DNA of 64,000 nt from Ostreococcus mediterraneus (lineage: Eukaryota > Chlorophyta > Mamiellophyceae > Mamiellales > Bathycoccaceae). Location: assembly GCA_012295225.1 (NCBI GenBank), contig WMKK01000001.1, positions 1,056,628 to 1,120,627 on the forward strand. Direction: 5' to 3'. Position numbers and translations under genes: made by a program. The notes beneath the pieces are model-generated. The model ran no database searches, was not told the origin of the DNA, and saw only the letters and a program-made list of their open reading frames with translations. Below are positions 29,359 to 39,506 of this stretch, piece after piece (position 1 is the stretch's first letter; each line of letters begins with the position of its first letter).

Positions 29359-30087
29359 TTAATCGTCTCGCTGTCCTCGCGCGCGGTCCTTCCCGTTGAA
29401 CTGACGATAGCCAAAGAACTCTTTGTTCCCCGGCCAGGTCTTTGGATCGGGCTCGGGCAAGCTCTTAATAGTTTCGCAATCCTCGTAGTACTGATTCACC
29501 CCGCCTCGCATGTGGTATAAATTTTTGTACCCGGCTTGGTACAGCTCAAACGCCGCCGGCAACGACCCCGCCCCCTTCGTGGGATCCGTAAACGACTTAT
29601 TCGTCGGCGGATCGGCTTCTAAACTCCCACCCCAGATATCCATCAATACAATCTTCGTGCGCTTGTCCGGAATCACGCGTTCGACGTCGTCTACGAAGCG
29701 CGGATTCACCTTTTTAAACCCAGGCAAACGCAACGCCGACGCGAGAAACCCGCCCTCAACGTACGGCACGCTCATGCTCCCAGGAATCGCCCACTGCGCG
29801 TAATCCGGCGCAAATCTCACGTCGAGTAACACCCCTTTCCCATTCGCCGTCAGCTTAATCGCCTCAACGCTCGAGACCGTTTTCATCTTGTACCCGCGCT
29901 TCAATTCCGCATGAATCTGCACCCACTCGCGCGCCCCGGGACCCATCCCGGGCACGATCCCGCGATAATTCGGCGTCCCAGCGCGATTCGAAGGATCCAC
30001 ACACGTCGTCTGCGGCCTCGAGCGCGATCGGCGCCGAGGCGCACTCGCCGGCGCGCGCGCAAACGTCGTGGATAACGCGGGAAACAT
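29359..30087 (-). CDS. Plastid-type rhodanese-like domain protein without catalytic cysteine
   Basis: The 242-residue protein from ATG 30087 has an Arg/Ser/Pro-rich transit peptide (about 30 residues). One rhodanese fold follows: the VLLDVRFAPDYAQWAIPGSMSVP block, then LPGFKKVNPRF and the active-site strand TKIVLMDIWGGS, where active enzymes carry Cys in a CxxGxR/S loop. No Cys is present there, so sulfurtransferase activity is unlikely. The end (GYKNLYHMRGGVNQYYED) is a normal rhodanese C-terminus. Catalytically dead plastid rhodaneses often act as membrane tethers or binding domains, but no partner is visible. It is divergent from the EamA transporter (84 bp). Confidence 0.85.
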   Translation of the reverse strand: MFPALSTTFARAPASAPRRRSRSRPQTTCVDPSNRAGTPNYRGIVPGMGPGAREWVQIHAELKRGYKMKTVSSVEAIKLTANGKGVLLDVRFAPDYAQWAIPGSMSVPYVEGGFLASALRLPGFKKVNPRFVDDVERVIPDKRTKIVLMDIWGGSLEADPPTNKSFTDPTKGAGSLPAAFELYQAGYKNLYHMRGGVNQYYEDCETIKSLPEPDPKTWPGNKEFFGYRQFNGKDRARGQRDD

Positions 30088-30171
30088 CACGCGTCGCAGT
30101 GTGACGTCGAGTCACCGCATCACGAGTGCACTTTTCGCGCGTTTCGGCGCCATAAACCCCCGCGCCGCGAC

Positions 30172-31386
30172 ATGCACGCGGACGCACTCGCGCGCGGTGC
30201 GCGCAGCGATGGATGTTTCGTCGCCTCGCGCGCGATTCGCGCGCGGTCGACGACGACATCGCGCGCACACGCGCGCACGAGGGCGGCGTTGACGGTGGTG
30301 GTTAAGGCGAATGCGACAACCCCAACGCTTGGACACGGGTGTTCGAGCTCGTGTGCGTGCGCGCGCGCGCACGATGCGCGTGCGGTGACGTGCGGGCGTG
30401 CGTTGTGTGCGCGCGTGGGGTGTGCGCGGTGCGGACGCGCGCGGTGTGCGTGCGGGGGTGCTAGGCGAGCCGTCGCGACGCGCGCGGCGCCGGCGACGGC
30501 GCGGGCGAGCGACGCGACCGCCGCGCCTCCGAGCGTCTTCTTGACCGGTATCGCGTGGTTCTTCGCGCATCAGTTGATTGGTGTCGGAAATGATGTCATC
30601 ATGAAGTTTACAGGGGCGAATCTGGGCGTGGCGCAAGTTGTTTTTTTGAGGTTTTTATTCGCGACGCTGACGATGGTGCCGGTGATGGTCGCCGGGGGCA
30701 AGGAATCGTGGCAAACCGATCGCGTGCCGTTACACATCGCGCGTTCGGCGCTCCTCGCGGGTGGTATATTTTTATACGTCAAGGGTTTGACCATCGCGCC
30801 GATTGCGGTGGTAACAACGCTTAATTTTACCATTCCGCTGTTTACCTTGGTGCTCGCGCGCGTGTTTCTCAACGAAGCCGTGGACGCGACGCGTTGGATC
30901 GGTACGCTTGTTGGGTTTCTCGGTGTCATGGTCGTCATGCAACCAGGAGGTCAGGTATTCAACCCAATGTGGCTCGTGGTCTTGCTTTCGGCGACGATGT
31001 TCGCCTCGCTTGATGTCCTCAACAAGGTGTTTGTCGGTAAAGAGAGCTTTTGGGCGATGATTTTCTACACCGCCCTTTTCACCACGTGCATCACCGCATA
31101 CCCAGCACTCACGTCCTGGGTCGCGCCTACAATGTCGCAATACGGATTGTTGGCGCTTCTCGGCGCCGGTGCGAACGGGTTGTTGTACTGTTTGCTTAAA
31201 TCGTTCAGCATGGTGGACGCGAGCGCGTTGGCGCCGTTTCGATACACCGAACTCATGTTTTCCGCCACCGTAGGATTCTTGCTCTTTGGTGAAATTCCCG
31301 CCTCGAGCACGTTACTCGGGGCATTAATCATCATCCCGAGCACGCTCTACGTCGTATGGAAGGAAAACCAAAAGTCGTCGGATTGA
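30172..31386 (+). CDS. EamA/DMT-family transporter with plastid-like presequence
   Basis: The 404-residue protein has about 110 N-terminal residues rich in Arg, Ala and Cys, then ten hydrophobic helices in two EamA repeats. Repeat 1 runs from FLTGIAWFFAHQLIGVGND and includes LRFLFATLTMVP and the helix ending VTTLNFTIPLFTLVLAR; repeat 2 ends with FRYTELMFSATVGFLLFGE and LLGALIIIPSTLYVVW. These are drug/metabolite-transporter hallmarks. Members move nucleotide sugars, amino acids or other metabolites, and the substrate is not predictable here. The long Cys/Arg-rich start may be partly untranslated; no ATG nearer the membrane domain was obvious in this frame. Confidence 0.85.
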   Translation: MHADALARGARSDGCFVASRAIRARSTTTSRAHARTRAALTVVVKANATTPTLGHGCSSSCACARAHDARAVTCGRALCARVGCARCGRARCACGGARRAVATRAAPATARASDATAAPPSVFLTGIAWFFAHQLIGVGNDVIMKFTGANLGVAQVVFLRFLFATLTMVPVMVAGGKESWQTDRVPLHIARSALLAGGIFLYVKGLTIAPIAVVTTLNFTIPLFTLVLARVFLNEAVDATRWIGTLVGFLGVMVVMQPGGQVFNPMWLVVLLSATMFASLDVLNKVFVGKESFWAMIFYTALFTTCITAYPALTSWVAPTMSQYGLLALLGAGANGLLYCLLKSFSMVDASALAPFRYTELMFSATVGFLLFGEIPASSTLLGALIIIPSTLYVVWKENQKSSD

Positions 31387-31479
31387 TAATACATTGTCGT
31401 TTGTAATACAAGTTTTGCGCCGAACGAATCCGTAAAACGCCCACCACGTCTCCCCTACCATCTCACGCGTCTACCGATT

Positions 31480-31896
31480 CTAGAAGCAGCAATTGCAATC
31501 AAACGGACACGCACCACCGTTATCTTCAATCACCTGCCCGGCTTTCATATCGCTAAAATCCCCGTACGATTTGTACACGGGCAACCCATCCTCGAATCGC
31601 CTCGGCTTGTCCACGGGCGTAAACTCCGCCGTCGTGCGCTTCTGCTTTGGCTTCTTCTGCCCAGGAAGCAGCACGCGAATCGTCGGCGCCTTCTCCGCCT
31701 TCACGCTCGCCTTTGCAGGCTTTGTCGATCGCGCTTTCGCACCCTTGAACAAGTCATCCACGTCGAACCCATCGTCCGCCGCCGCCGCGCCGCTCGACTT
31801 GCGCACCTTTGTCGTCGTCGCGTGCACCGACCGCGCGTTCGCCGACTTTGACGACGTCGGCCGCGCGCCCCGCGATGCGTCTGCGTCGCGTTTCAT
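31480..31896 (-). CDS. DUF1764-family small basic protein
   Basis: The 138-residue protein from ATG 31896 is Lys/Ala/Ser-rich, with an acidic patch (DDGFDVDDLFKG) and a conserved C-terminus: FEDGLPVYKSYGDFSDM, then GGACPFDCNCCF at the very end. The CPFDCxCCF ending is the signature of the eukaryotic DUF1764 family, whose function is not established. The Cys-rich tail suggests metal or redox chemistry, but that is inference. The frame stays open upstream with Ala/Val-rich sequence to 32304, but it overlaps the start of the ABC transporter and is not favoured. Confidence 0.85.
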   Translation of the reverse strand: MKRDADASRGARPTSSKSANARSVHATTTKVRKSSGAAAADDGFDVDDLFKGAKARSTKPAKASVKAEKAPTIRVLLPGQKKPKQKRTTAEFTPVDKPRRFEDGLPVYKSYGDFSDMKAGQVIEDNGGACPFDCNCCF

Positions 31897-32173
31897 CGAG
31901 TGCGCCGTGCGATGCGCGTGCGAATGGCGCGCGAATGTGCACGCGCATGCGCGTGAAAAAGCGACGACGTCACCGCGTGCGCGCGCGTCGTCTTCGGCAC
32001 TGCGCGACGCGACGGTCTCGTCTCGACGCACGCACGCGCGGACGCACGCACTCGGACGACTACGGGGGTGACGCGCGTCGGGCGCTGGACAACGGGAGCC
32101 GACGCGCGCGCTCGAGGGGGAGAGCTGTGCGCGGATAAACGCGTCGTCGTCGGGGTGACGCGAACGAATCAAC

Positions 32174-34141
32174 ATGACGTCCGTTGCGGCGGTTGCGACG
32201 TCGACAGCGGCGGCGGCGACGGCGGCGACGACGAAAGGGGATGATGCGGTGACGGTGACGATTGATGCCAAGAGTGCCAAGGCGCTTGCGAAGGAGGAAG
32301 CCAAGGCGAAGAAGGCTTCGTTTTGGAAGCTTCACAAGCACGAAATGTATGAGTTGCTGCCGTACTTGTGGCCGAAAGGTAAGCCGATGCTGCGGGTGAT
32401 GATGGCGGCGTCGGTGATGTTTTTGTTGGCGTCCAAGGTGTCAAACGTGGCGTCGCCGATTGCGTTGAAGGCGGCGGTGGACAAGATCGCCGCGGGGGAG
32501 GATGGGTACTTGCAGCCTATTTTGATTTACGGGGCGTTGAGATTTGGAGGGAACTTGTTCGCGGAACTGAAGGATAACTGCTTTGCGTACGTGGCCGCGC
32601 ATGCGAGTCGCGGGATTTCGTTGCGAGTGTTCACGCACGTCATGGATTTGAGCTTGCGGTTCCACATCAATAGAAAGACGGGGGCGGTTATTCGGGCGTG
32701 CGCGCGCGGTTCGGAATCGTTTGCCAATTTGTTACGATACATTTCATTCCAAATCGCACCAATCTTTTTAGAGGTTGGCCTGGTGTGTGTGTATTTGTTT
32801 TCGCAGTACGAATGGTACTTTGCCGTAATTACGGCTGGTGTAATTTTCGCGTACATTGGCTTTACGGTGCCGTTTACTGAGTGGAGAAACAAATTTAGAC
32901 GCAACATGGTTGAAGCTGACGATGCATTCAACCAAAAGGCGACCGATTCGCTGTTGAATTTTGAAACAATTAAACTGTTTTGTGCCGAACCGCACATCGC
33001 AGAGACGTATGACTCGGCCTTAAGGCGCACACAAAAGGCAACTTTGCAGACGACTCAGTCGCTCGCGGGCTTAAACCTCGGTCAAGCCTTAATCATCACT
33101 GTCGGTATCACCGCATCCTTAGCTTTGGCTGCAAAACGTGTGGTGAATGGCCAAATGACAGTTGGTGATTTCGTGCTCGTGAACACGTACATTTTACAGC
33201 TTTACGTGCCACTGAACTTTCTCGGTACGTACTATAGAATGATTAAGCAGTGCATGGTTGATGTCGAGCAAATGTTCAAGCTCTTGAGCGAGAACAAAGA
33301 AGTGGAAGACTCCCCGGACGCTAAAGAGTTAGTACTTAAGTCAGCGGCCGACGCAAGTTTGGAGTTTGACAAGGTGACTTTCGCGTACAATCCAAAGGAA
33401 CGGCTAATTCTCAACCGTGTATCCTTTACGGTTGACCCGGGCACCAAGGTTGCCCTTGTTGGTAGATCTGGGGCGGGTAAGAGTACTATTAGCAAACTCA
33501 TTTATCGCCTGTACGACATACAGAGCGGGACTATTCGTATCGCTGGGCAAGACGTCAAGCAGTGCACACAGCGAAGCGTACGATTGCACATTGGCATTGT
33601 TCCGCAAGACTGCGTGTTGTTCAACGACACCATCGAGTACAATATAGGCTTTGGTAAGTTAGGTTCTGGAGAGACTGCTTCGCGCGAGGAGGTTGCGAAG
33701 GCTGCCGAGCACGCGCAGTTTGCGAACTTCATCGAAACACAACCACAAGGCTACGATACTCTCGTCGGTGAGCGCGGATTGCGCTTGAGCGGCGGCGAAA
33801 AGCAGCGGGTAGCCATCGCGCGTGCGCTCTTGAAGAACCCGCCGATCATGGTCTATGACGAGGCAACTTCAAGTTTAGATACTCACACCGAAAAGCAAAT
33901 CATGATCGCTATCAATTACGCAGCTCAAGGGCGAACCAACTTGGTCATCGCGCACCGCTTGAGTACGATTATGGATAGCGACCAAATTATCGTGTTGAAG
34001 GAAGGCGAAATCGTCGAGCGCGGTGATCACGTTACCTTGCATGATAAACAAAATGGTTTGTATCGGGATATGTGGGAACAACAGCTTCACAATACGAAAG
34101 AAGGTAGAAATGCATCCGCGGCGTCTCTGACGAGTGCTTGA
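32174..34141 (+). CDS. Half-size ABC transporter, ABCB6/HMT1/ATM1-like
   Basis: The 655-residue protein has an Ala/Thr/Lys-rich start, six helices and one nucleotide-binding domain. Motifs: Walker A GRSGAGKS, Q-loop IVPQDCVLF, signature LSGGEKQR, Walker B IMVYDEATSS, H-loop IAHRLST. The transmembrane part carries RFHINRKTGAV, FTEWRNKFRRNM, DSLLNFETIKLF and GTYYRMIKQCMVDVEQMF, the pattern of the ABCB6/HMT1 and Atm1 group, which export glutathione-linked or porphyrin/heavy-metal compounds. The YYRMI segment is closer to ABCB6/HMT1 than to mitochondrial ATM. Location (vacuole, mitochondrion or other) is uncertain because the N-terminus is a weak targeting signal. It works as a homodimer by family rule. 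Confidence 0.93.
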   Translation: MTSVAAVATSTAAAATAATTKGDDAVTVTIDAKSAKALAKEEAKAKKASFWKLHKHEMYELLPYLWPKGKPMLRVMMAASVMFLLASKVSNVASPIALKAAVDKIAAGEDGYLQPILIYGALRFGGNLFAELKDNCFAYVAAHASRGISLRVFTHVMDLSLRFHINRKTGAVIRACARGSESFANLLRYISFQIAPIFLEVGLVCVYLFSQYEWYFAVITAGVIFAYIGFTVPFTEWRNKFRRNMVEADDAFNQKATDSLLNFETIKLFCAEPHIAETYDSALRRTQKATLQTTQSLAGLNLGQALIITVGITASLALAAKRVVNGQMTVGDFVLVNTYILQLYVPLNFLGTYYRMIKQCMVDVEQMFKLLSENKEVEDSPDAKELVLKSAADASLEFDKVTFAYNPKERLILNRVSFTVDPGTKVALVGRSGAGKSTISKLIYRLYDIQSGTIRIAGQDVKQCTQRSVRLHIGIVPQDCVLFNDTIEYNIGFGKLGSGETASREEVAKAAEHAQFANFIETQPQGYDTLVGERGLRLSGGEKQRVAIARALLKNPPIMVYDEATSSLDTHTEKQIMIAINYAAQGRTNLVIAHRLSTIMDSDQIIVLKEGEIVERGDHVTLHDKQNGLYRDMWEQQLHNTKEGRNASAASLTSA

Positions 34142-34291
34142 GCGCGGCCGGCGCGCGTAGAAGTTACCGGTACTTACTGTAGTGACAATTTATTTTTAAT
34201 GTGAAAATCGGTTACAAGAATTCGACTGCGGTATGCATTAGTGTTGTTACATTTGCCCATCTCCCGTTACAGTTAAAACACACACACAAAG

Positions 34292-36934
34292 TTAAAACAT
34301 GGAAAGATTGGCCATCTTTTTCGGAGGTTTCGATGATGACGGTTTCGATGACTTGCTCTTTGAAGACTTTTTCGCTGGCATCGACGTCTTCAACATCAAC
34401 AGGTTTGCCGCAACCATATCATCATCATCTTCCTGTCGTCGTCGAGCCGTTTTACGATTCCCCGAGCTCGGCTTCGATGGTCTCGCACGAGCGAGTGAGG
34501 CTGTATCCGGTTCGCGCACCTGTCGGTAATGTTGCGCTGGCTCGGCATCTCGACTAGGAACCATCGGTGACTGAGGTTGATCGACAGATTCTACAATGAC
34601 GCGCACACGCATTCCACCCAGCACTGCATGCGTAACAGTGCCCGGCGCAGACTGTGGCGAGATTGGTACCGGCAGGTAGTAAACCACCGGGTTGGAGATG
34701 CGCTGCACCGGTATACTCACGGGTGGCGGCATTTGCTGCCGCGCCAACAACTGTTGTTGCGCCATCTGCTGCTGCTGCTGCTGGTGTTGCTGCTGGTGTT
34801 GCTGCTGGTGTTGCTGATGATGGTGGCGGTGTTGCTGCTGGAGTTGAGAAATCGACGGCAACGCGGACGTTGGACGAGGTGAGTACGTGTCGTTGAGGAA
34901 CATGCCCTCGAGACGCGCGCGATCCGCCGGTCTCACATCGCCTTCGGCGACGCCTGAATGCGATCGAGGCATCAAACGTGAGTAATAATCAGCAACGTTG
35001 TTGTAGAGCACTTCGGGAACTGGTGACATCAAGTGCTCATCTGCTGCTTGTTGCTGACGCAACGCTTCCTGTCGCTGTTGCAGCTGTTGTTGTAGTTGCT
35101 GACGTTGCTGACGCTTTTCCAACAACGCTTGCTGCTGCGCGTAGGTCATCGGTGGTAACTCCACACCATCCTCGGTAATTGTACGAACTTGCGATGGCAT
35201 GAAACTGTCTGAAATTTTTAGCACGCCCCCCATGGAGTGGTCATCGTCCATATCGTCCAAAGTCGCGCCGTGCGACGACGTAGTGCCCGTCGGCGATTCA
35301 GTCGGCGAACCATCCTCAGCCAAGCCACCATTCGTGCTCGACGGCGTGGGATTGTCCTTGCGTACAGATTGTGGCAAACCATAATTCGCCTCATTTTCTG
35401 GTACAGCGTCTGGTGGAGTTTGCGTATCCGGATCAGACGAGCCAGCGGGTTTGAGTTTCTTCCGAGCCTGAGACGCCGCGCGCGCTCGAGGCGGCGTTCC
35501 GGGCTGGCGCACCACGACTTCCGAATCCAAAGTCGACGGCGACGCAGTACCTCCATCACGCGTGCGCTTCTTCTTCTTATCAACGTTCGGTTTAAGCTTG
35601 AACAAGCGCAGACATCCATACGCGGCTTCTTCGCAAAGATTGAACACAAGCTGCACCAAGCCTTTACCGCTCGTCGGCGTCAGCGCCAATCGATAGTGTC
35701 GGAGGACTTCTGGTAAAACGCGCACCGTGGTGACGACCCAACCACTCGCATCTTCGTAGTGCTCGAGCACTTGCACACGAATAAACGGCGTGTCAAACCT
35801 GCCCTTCATCGTGCGCACATCCTTGCGAACGGCGTTCTTAACCGCGTGAAGCGTAGCGCTCGTCAACGAAGAGACGCACACGTCGATAAACGCTCCTTCC
35901 CGACACAACTCCAACAAACGCTGTTGACTCAGCCATTCCTCGGGCGCAGGCTCGCCGATCAACGATGGCAACTTGACGCGGATCGTGGATGGGCTGTAGC
36001 GAGGGTTGTCCTCAAACGCCGTCGCGTGTCTTCTGCTCTCCCTAGGTAACGACACGCGCTCGCCCTCTGGTTCCGCGGCGGCTCGACCCGACGGTCCAGC
36101 GCGCGCCCCATCCGGGTTCACCGTCATCGGTCTCGTGCTATCTCTACGAGGCGTATTTTCAACCGACGCCAACTCTCCGCTCGGCGCTAACAGCTTCTTC
36201 TTCGGCTTGGAAATCGTCGACGTTGGATTGACCCCGATCTGGCGCGCGGCGCGTCGCGCCTCTTGCTCAATTCGCGCGTTGACTCGCTTCTCCAACTCGA
36301 TCTTTAGCGCCAATCGCCCCGCCATCGTCGTCGGCCGCTTCTGACCAACACGCCACCTGTTTTTGTCTACATTTTTCTTCACCGGTTCGCGCGCGCCCGC
36401 GACTCCGCCCCGCGCCGTGCCCAGAGAATTCTTTCCAGAATTCACCTTGACCGACGCCGACGGCGTCGACCGCACCGTCGCCTTCTGCGCCGATTTCTTC
36501 CCATCAATCGAAAGCACCGCATTAAACGCCAATCGTGTTCGAGCACTCACCGCACCAGTCCGCGTCGTGCGCGTCTTAGTCGGCGTTGACGTTGATTTCC
36601 TCCGTTCGCTCGGCGTCGCGTGCGTCGAGATCCCTCCGCCGCTCGCCGCTCGACGCTTCTCCCCCGACATCACGTTCGCCCCCGCTCCGTGCGACGCGCG
36701 TGGCGCACCACCATCCTTCCCTTGCGCCATCATCACCGCCCCGATCGTCGTCGGCATCGCGCTCACGCGCACCGCGCCCGCGTCCGGAATCGACGCCGAC
36801 GGCACACCGGACCCGGGCGTCAGCTCGCCTCTCGCATCGTCCTCCGCGCGCTCGCGATGCGCCATGCGCCGCGCGAAGACGTCCCCGAGCGTCACGGGAC
36901 GTCCGGGCGTCGTCGTCGACGTCGACAGCGCCAT
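34292..36934 (-). CDS. Large low-complexity, glutamine-rich, probably nuclear protein of unknown family
   Basis: From ATG 36934, 880 residues. Residues ~1-300 are Arg/Lys/Thr-rich and disordered. A folded-looking block of about 135 residues (VKLPSLIGEPAPEEWLSQQR through LCEEAAYGCLRLFKLKPNV) is the only globular region; I do not recognise it. It is followed by a basic KKKKRTRDG stretch resembling a nuclear localisation signal, a Ser/Thr/Pro region, a Gln-rich run (about 35120-35045), a second Gln/His-rich run (34830-34766) and a Lys/Ser tail. Gln-rich, basic composition suggests a transcription or chromatin cofactor (inference). Residues upstream of 36934 in this frame look untranslated. Confidence 0.75.
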   Translation of the reverse strand: MALSTSTTTPGRPVTLGDVFARRMAHRERAEDDARGELTPGSGVPSASIPDAGAVRVSAMPTTIGAVMMAQGKDGGAPRASHGAGANVMSGEKRRAASGGGISTHATPSERRKSTSTPTKTRTTRTGAVSARTRLAFNAVLSIDGKKSAQKATVRSTPSASVKVNSGKNSLGTARGGVAGAREPVKKNVDKNRWRVGQKRPTTMAGRLALKIELEKRVNARIEQEARRAARQIGVNPTSTISKPKKKLLAPSGELASVENTPRRDSTRPMTVNPDGARAGPSGRAAAEPEGERVSLPRESRRHATAFEDNPRYSPSTIRVKLPSLIGEPAPEEWLSQQRLLELCREGAFIDVCVSSLTSATLHAVKNAVRKDVRTMKGRFDTPFIRVQVLEHYEDASGWVVTTVRVLPEVLRHYRLALTPTSGKGLVQLVFNLCEEAAYGCLRLFKLKPNVDKKKKRTRDGGTASPSTLDSEVVVRQPGTPPRARAASQARKKLKPAGSSDPDTQTPPDAVPENEANYGLPQSVRKDNPTPSSTNGGLAEDGSPTESPTGTTSSHGATLDDMDDDHSMGGVLKISDSFMPSQVRTITEDGVELPPMTYAQQQALLEKRQQRQQLQQQLQQRQEALRQQQAADEHLMSPVPEVLYNNVADYYSRLMPRSHSGVAEGDVRPADRARLEGMFLNDTYSPRPTSALPSISQLQQQHRHHHQQHQQQHQQQHQQQQQQMAQQQLLARQQMPPPVSIPVQRISNPVVYYLPVPISPQSAPGTVTHAVLGGMRVRVIVESVDQPQSPMVPSRDAEPAQHYRQVREPDTASLARARPSKPSSGNRKTARRRQEDDDDMVAANLLMLKTSMPAKKSSKSKSSKPSSSKPPKKMANLSMF
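34766..34832 (-). repeat. CTG/CTN trinucleotide tract encoding poly-Gln/His in the 34.3-36.9 kb gene
   Basis: On the plus strand, interrupted units of CTG and CTGGTGTTG alternate. On the coding (minus) strand they encode runs of Gln with HQQQ steps. A related but more degenerate Gln tract lies at about 35043-35125. Such tracts vary in length between strains. Confidence 0.8.
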
Positions 36935-37169
36935 CGTCGGTCGTCGTCGAGTGCGGCGGCGAGCGACGGCGTCCCTGGCGTCGTCGAAAGGTCCGAGGGT
37001 TGCCCTGGATTTTACGTGCGCGGCACTGGACACGTACACGGCGTTCGTTGCGCTGCAGTACGAGTGCGCGTGGGAGTTCCGGAGAAATGTGCGGCATATT
37101 CGAACGCCGAATGTACGAATATGCACCAACGGTTGGTATTTCTATTTCTATCGATAGCACGGGATACGC

Positions 37170-38879
37170 CTAGGACGCGGTGCGCGGGAAGAATCTGTCG
37201 AGTTCTGGCTGGGGGATGGATTTGTCTACGGCGATGCGCTGCTTGATGAGCTTGAGCGCGCCGTCGTCGGCGACGCGAAGCGTTTGCGTGGTGACGAGGG
37301 CGAGCGCGGCCCAAGGGATAATGTCACCGTCGTCGCGCGCGCTATTCTCGCCAGATTCTACGGCAAAGTAATGCTTGAAGATTTTGAAAATGTCCAGGCA
37401 CTTTATCTCGATGAGTTCGGGGGAAATTTCGACGACGATTGGCGCCGGCGCCGACGCGGATGCTAAAAGCGCCTTTGTGCTCCCGGGATCGACTGCGATT
37501 ACGGAAAACTCTGGAGGAGCTCCGAAAAGTTCGTGACAAAACTCCAAACCATCGCCACTTCGCATAGTGCGAGAGGCGACGAGCATGATACGAGCCGCGC
37601 CCTTGGCGCAGGCTTCGCGTCTGTCGTCGTCATTCACGTTGTGGTAATCGCACGTTTTGCATTCGCGAAGAGCGGCCTCCACGACGCCACATGCGCGCAT
37701 GAAATGTACGCGAAACGGTCCAGTCGAAGGCCGTTCTTCGCGCCATGAGCTATCGTCTAAATTTTCCCATCCACCTTGCGCTTTCGATTTCGAAGCATCG
37801 ACGCCGACGCGCTTGGGACACGTAGACCATCGCACGAGTACGCTCTCTTCGCGCTGCCAATCCTTCATCATTTGTGCGCCAACATCCATAAGTTCACTCG
37901 AGCTGTTACCGCGCTTTGGTAAGGTAAACTGTGGAGCGTCTTCAAGCGCATTACGTACCCATTCCGTGGTGAGAAGAGCGCGAGCGTCTAAAGCCGATTC
38001 AGCGCATCGAAGCGCCGCGATCGCTCCGCGCAAGTTTGCATCGTCTTTAGGCGCCGCAGTCGCCTTTGCGAACTTTGTAGACGTTGAGGCGCTATGGTTG
38101 ACTTGCGTGTCCCTATTGAACAGTGCTTCTGCCTCAGTTTCTTTTTGCAAGCGGCGCTTGAATGAAACTTTGTAAATGCCGTTTGCGAACGCAGGAAGCT
38201 TCACCTGCAAAAATGATCTTAAATACGTCTTGAAATCAGCCGTCGTCAGCACGCGACCGGTCTCGCCGTGCATTTCATCCACGTGTCTTCGCCACTCCTC
38301 AACCCATTTACGAAACCGCGCCTCAACCATTTGCTCAACTTCCTCGTCGTTTACTTCTCTGCGGTCGAGCAAAACTTCGTACGCGCGCGCCAACAGCCTC
38401 GGTTGCACCACGCTCGTCCAATTCTCCTCAGGCGTGAGTTTATCGATTACGTTGAAGCATATGTCATCAATCACAGACTGACGCGACGACGATCGCGCTT
38501 TCAAGCCCGCGAGCGAATGAAACGTATCCGCCAGTCTATCGTCAGCCTTTTTCGCAACCTCCGCGTCGAACGCCTCACCTCGCCATCCCGCTTCGAGCGT
38601 GCGCTCAAACTCATTCAGCTTCATCTCAAGCTCATTAAATATCTCCTTCACGCTCGCTTGACGCCCTTCGCTCGTCGCCCACGCAGCGATGGCGTCACAC
38701 ATTGTCTCCGCGTCGCGCATCGCCGCGTCATTCGCGCGTCTCCCCACAGCCCTCAACGCCCTATACGCCACTACCTCCGCCGCCGGCAACGCGCACGCGC
38801 GCATCACATCTCCTATGGTCATCCTCCTCGTCACATATCGCGTCATCGACTCCATCGCCGCCTTCGCGTACCGTCCCAT
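37170..38879 (-). CDS. Unknown alpha-helical protein
   Basis: From ATG 38879, 569 residues, acidic to neutral and largely helical. Noticeable stretches: a DUF-like helical N-terminus (DVMRACALPAAEVVAY), a segment NEVEQMVEARFRKWVEEWRRH-like (charged amphipathic, about residue 180) and a C-terminal half with LVRWSTCPKRVG and a KHYFAVESGENSARDDG region, ending PELDRFFPRTAS. No signal peptide, transmembrane segment or catalytic motif was recognised. A further in-frame non-ATG start is possible upstream but not needed. Confidence 0.7.
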   Translation of the reverse strand: MGRYAKAAMESMTRYVTRRMTIGDVMRACALPAAEVVAYRALRAVGRRANDAAMRDAETMCDAIAAWATSEGRQASVKEIFNELEMKLNEFERTLEAGWRGEAFDAEVAKKADDRLADTFHSLAGLKARSSSRQSVIDDICFNVIDKLTPEENWTSVVQPRLLARAYEVLLDRREVNDEEVEQMVEARFRKWVEEWRRHVDEMHGETGRVLTTADFKTYLRSFLQVKLPAFANGIYKVSFKRRLQKETEAEALFNRDTQVNHSASTSTKFAKATAAPKDDANLRGAIAALRCAESALDARALLTTEWVRNALEDAPQFTLPKRGNSSSELMDVGAQMMKDWQREESVLVRWSTCPKRVGVDASKSKAQGGWENLDDSSWREERPSTGPFRVHFMRACGVVEAALRECKTCDYHNVNDDDRREACAKGAARIMLVASRTMRSGDGLEFCHELFGAPPEFSVIAVDPGSTKALLASASAPAPIVVEISPELIEIKCLDIFKIFKHYFAVESGENSARDDGDIIPWAALALVTTQTLRVADDGALKLIKQRIAVDKSIPQPELDRFFPRTAS

Positions 38880-39506
38880 CGTCGTCAATCACACACCACT
38901 TCAACCAAAACAGCTCCGACGGCACTAATCAAGAATCAATCACCAATCGCCGACGTTTCTCGCGATTTCGAATCTACAATTCCAACCGCGGCGATTAAAC
39001 GATCGTGTCGTCGTCGTCGTCGTCGTCGCCCGACGCCCGACGCACGACGACTGCCGTCGCGCGCGCGCGCCCGGAAGTCCGCGGGCGTCAAAAAGTTCGG
39101 ACATTCGGCGTGTTCCAGCCGAAAAGAGTTATACCCGTGCGTGCGTCGACGACGCGTATTCAAAGAGCCAAAATCTCAGGTATCGAAATAGGGTTTGGCG
39201 CATAAACATTCACCGTCGCAGGTCGAAACTCTCAAACGCCGCGGGCGCCTCGACGCGGCACTTATTGCCGCTGGTGCGTGCGCGTCGTCGCGTCGCGTTC
39301 GCGTTCGTCGCCGCCCGTGTGTGCGCGTGCTTTGGTTTTGGTTTCGTCGTCACGCGCGCACGCGAACGTCGAGGACGACCGCGAGCGCGTGACGATCGAT
39401 GCGCGCGGATTAATGAATCGCGTCTTGTGATCGTTTGAGAATGTGGGCGTCGCGTGACTGACGGTTGTGTGTGATGGGTGTAGTGTGAATACAGAGACTG
39501 AAAAGG
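38880..39506. other. Intergenic region between divergent genes
   Basis: These 627 bp are the largest gap without a supported gene. It must contain the promoter of the unknown gene at 37170-38879 and that of the CURT1-like gene. It holds a GTCGTC-type tract at about 39006-39030, and its open frames have Arg/Ser-rich shadow-type composition. No tRNA cloverleaf or conserved RNA was recognised. Confidence 0.5.
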
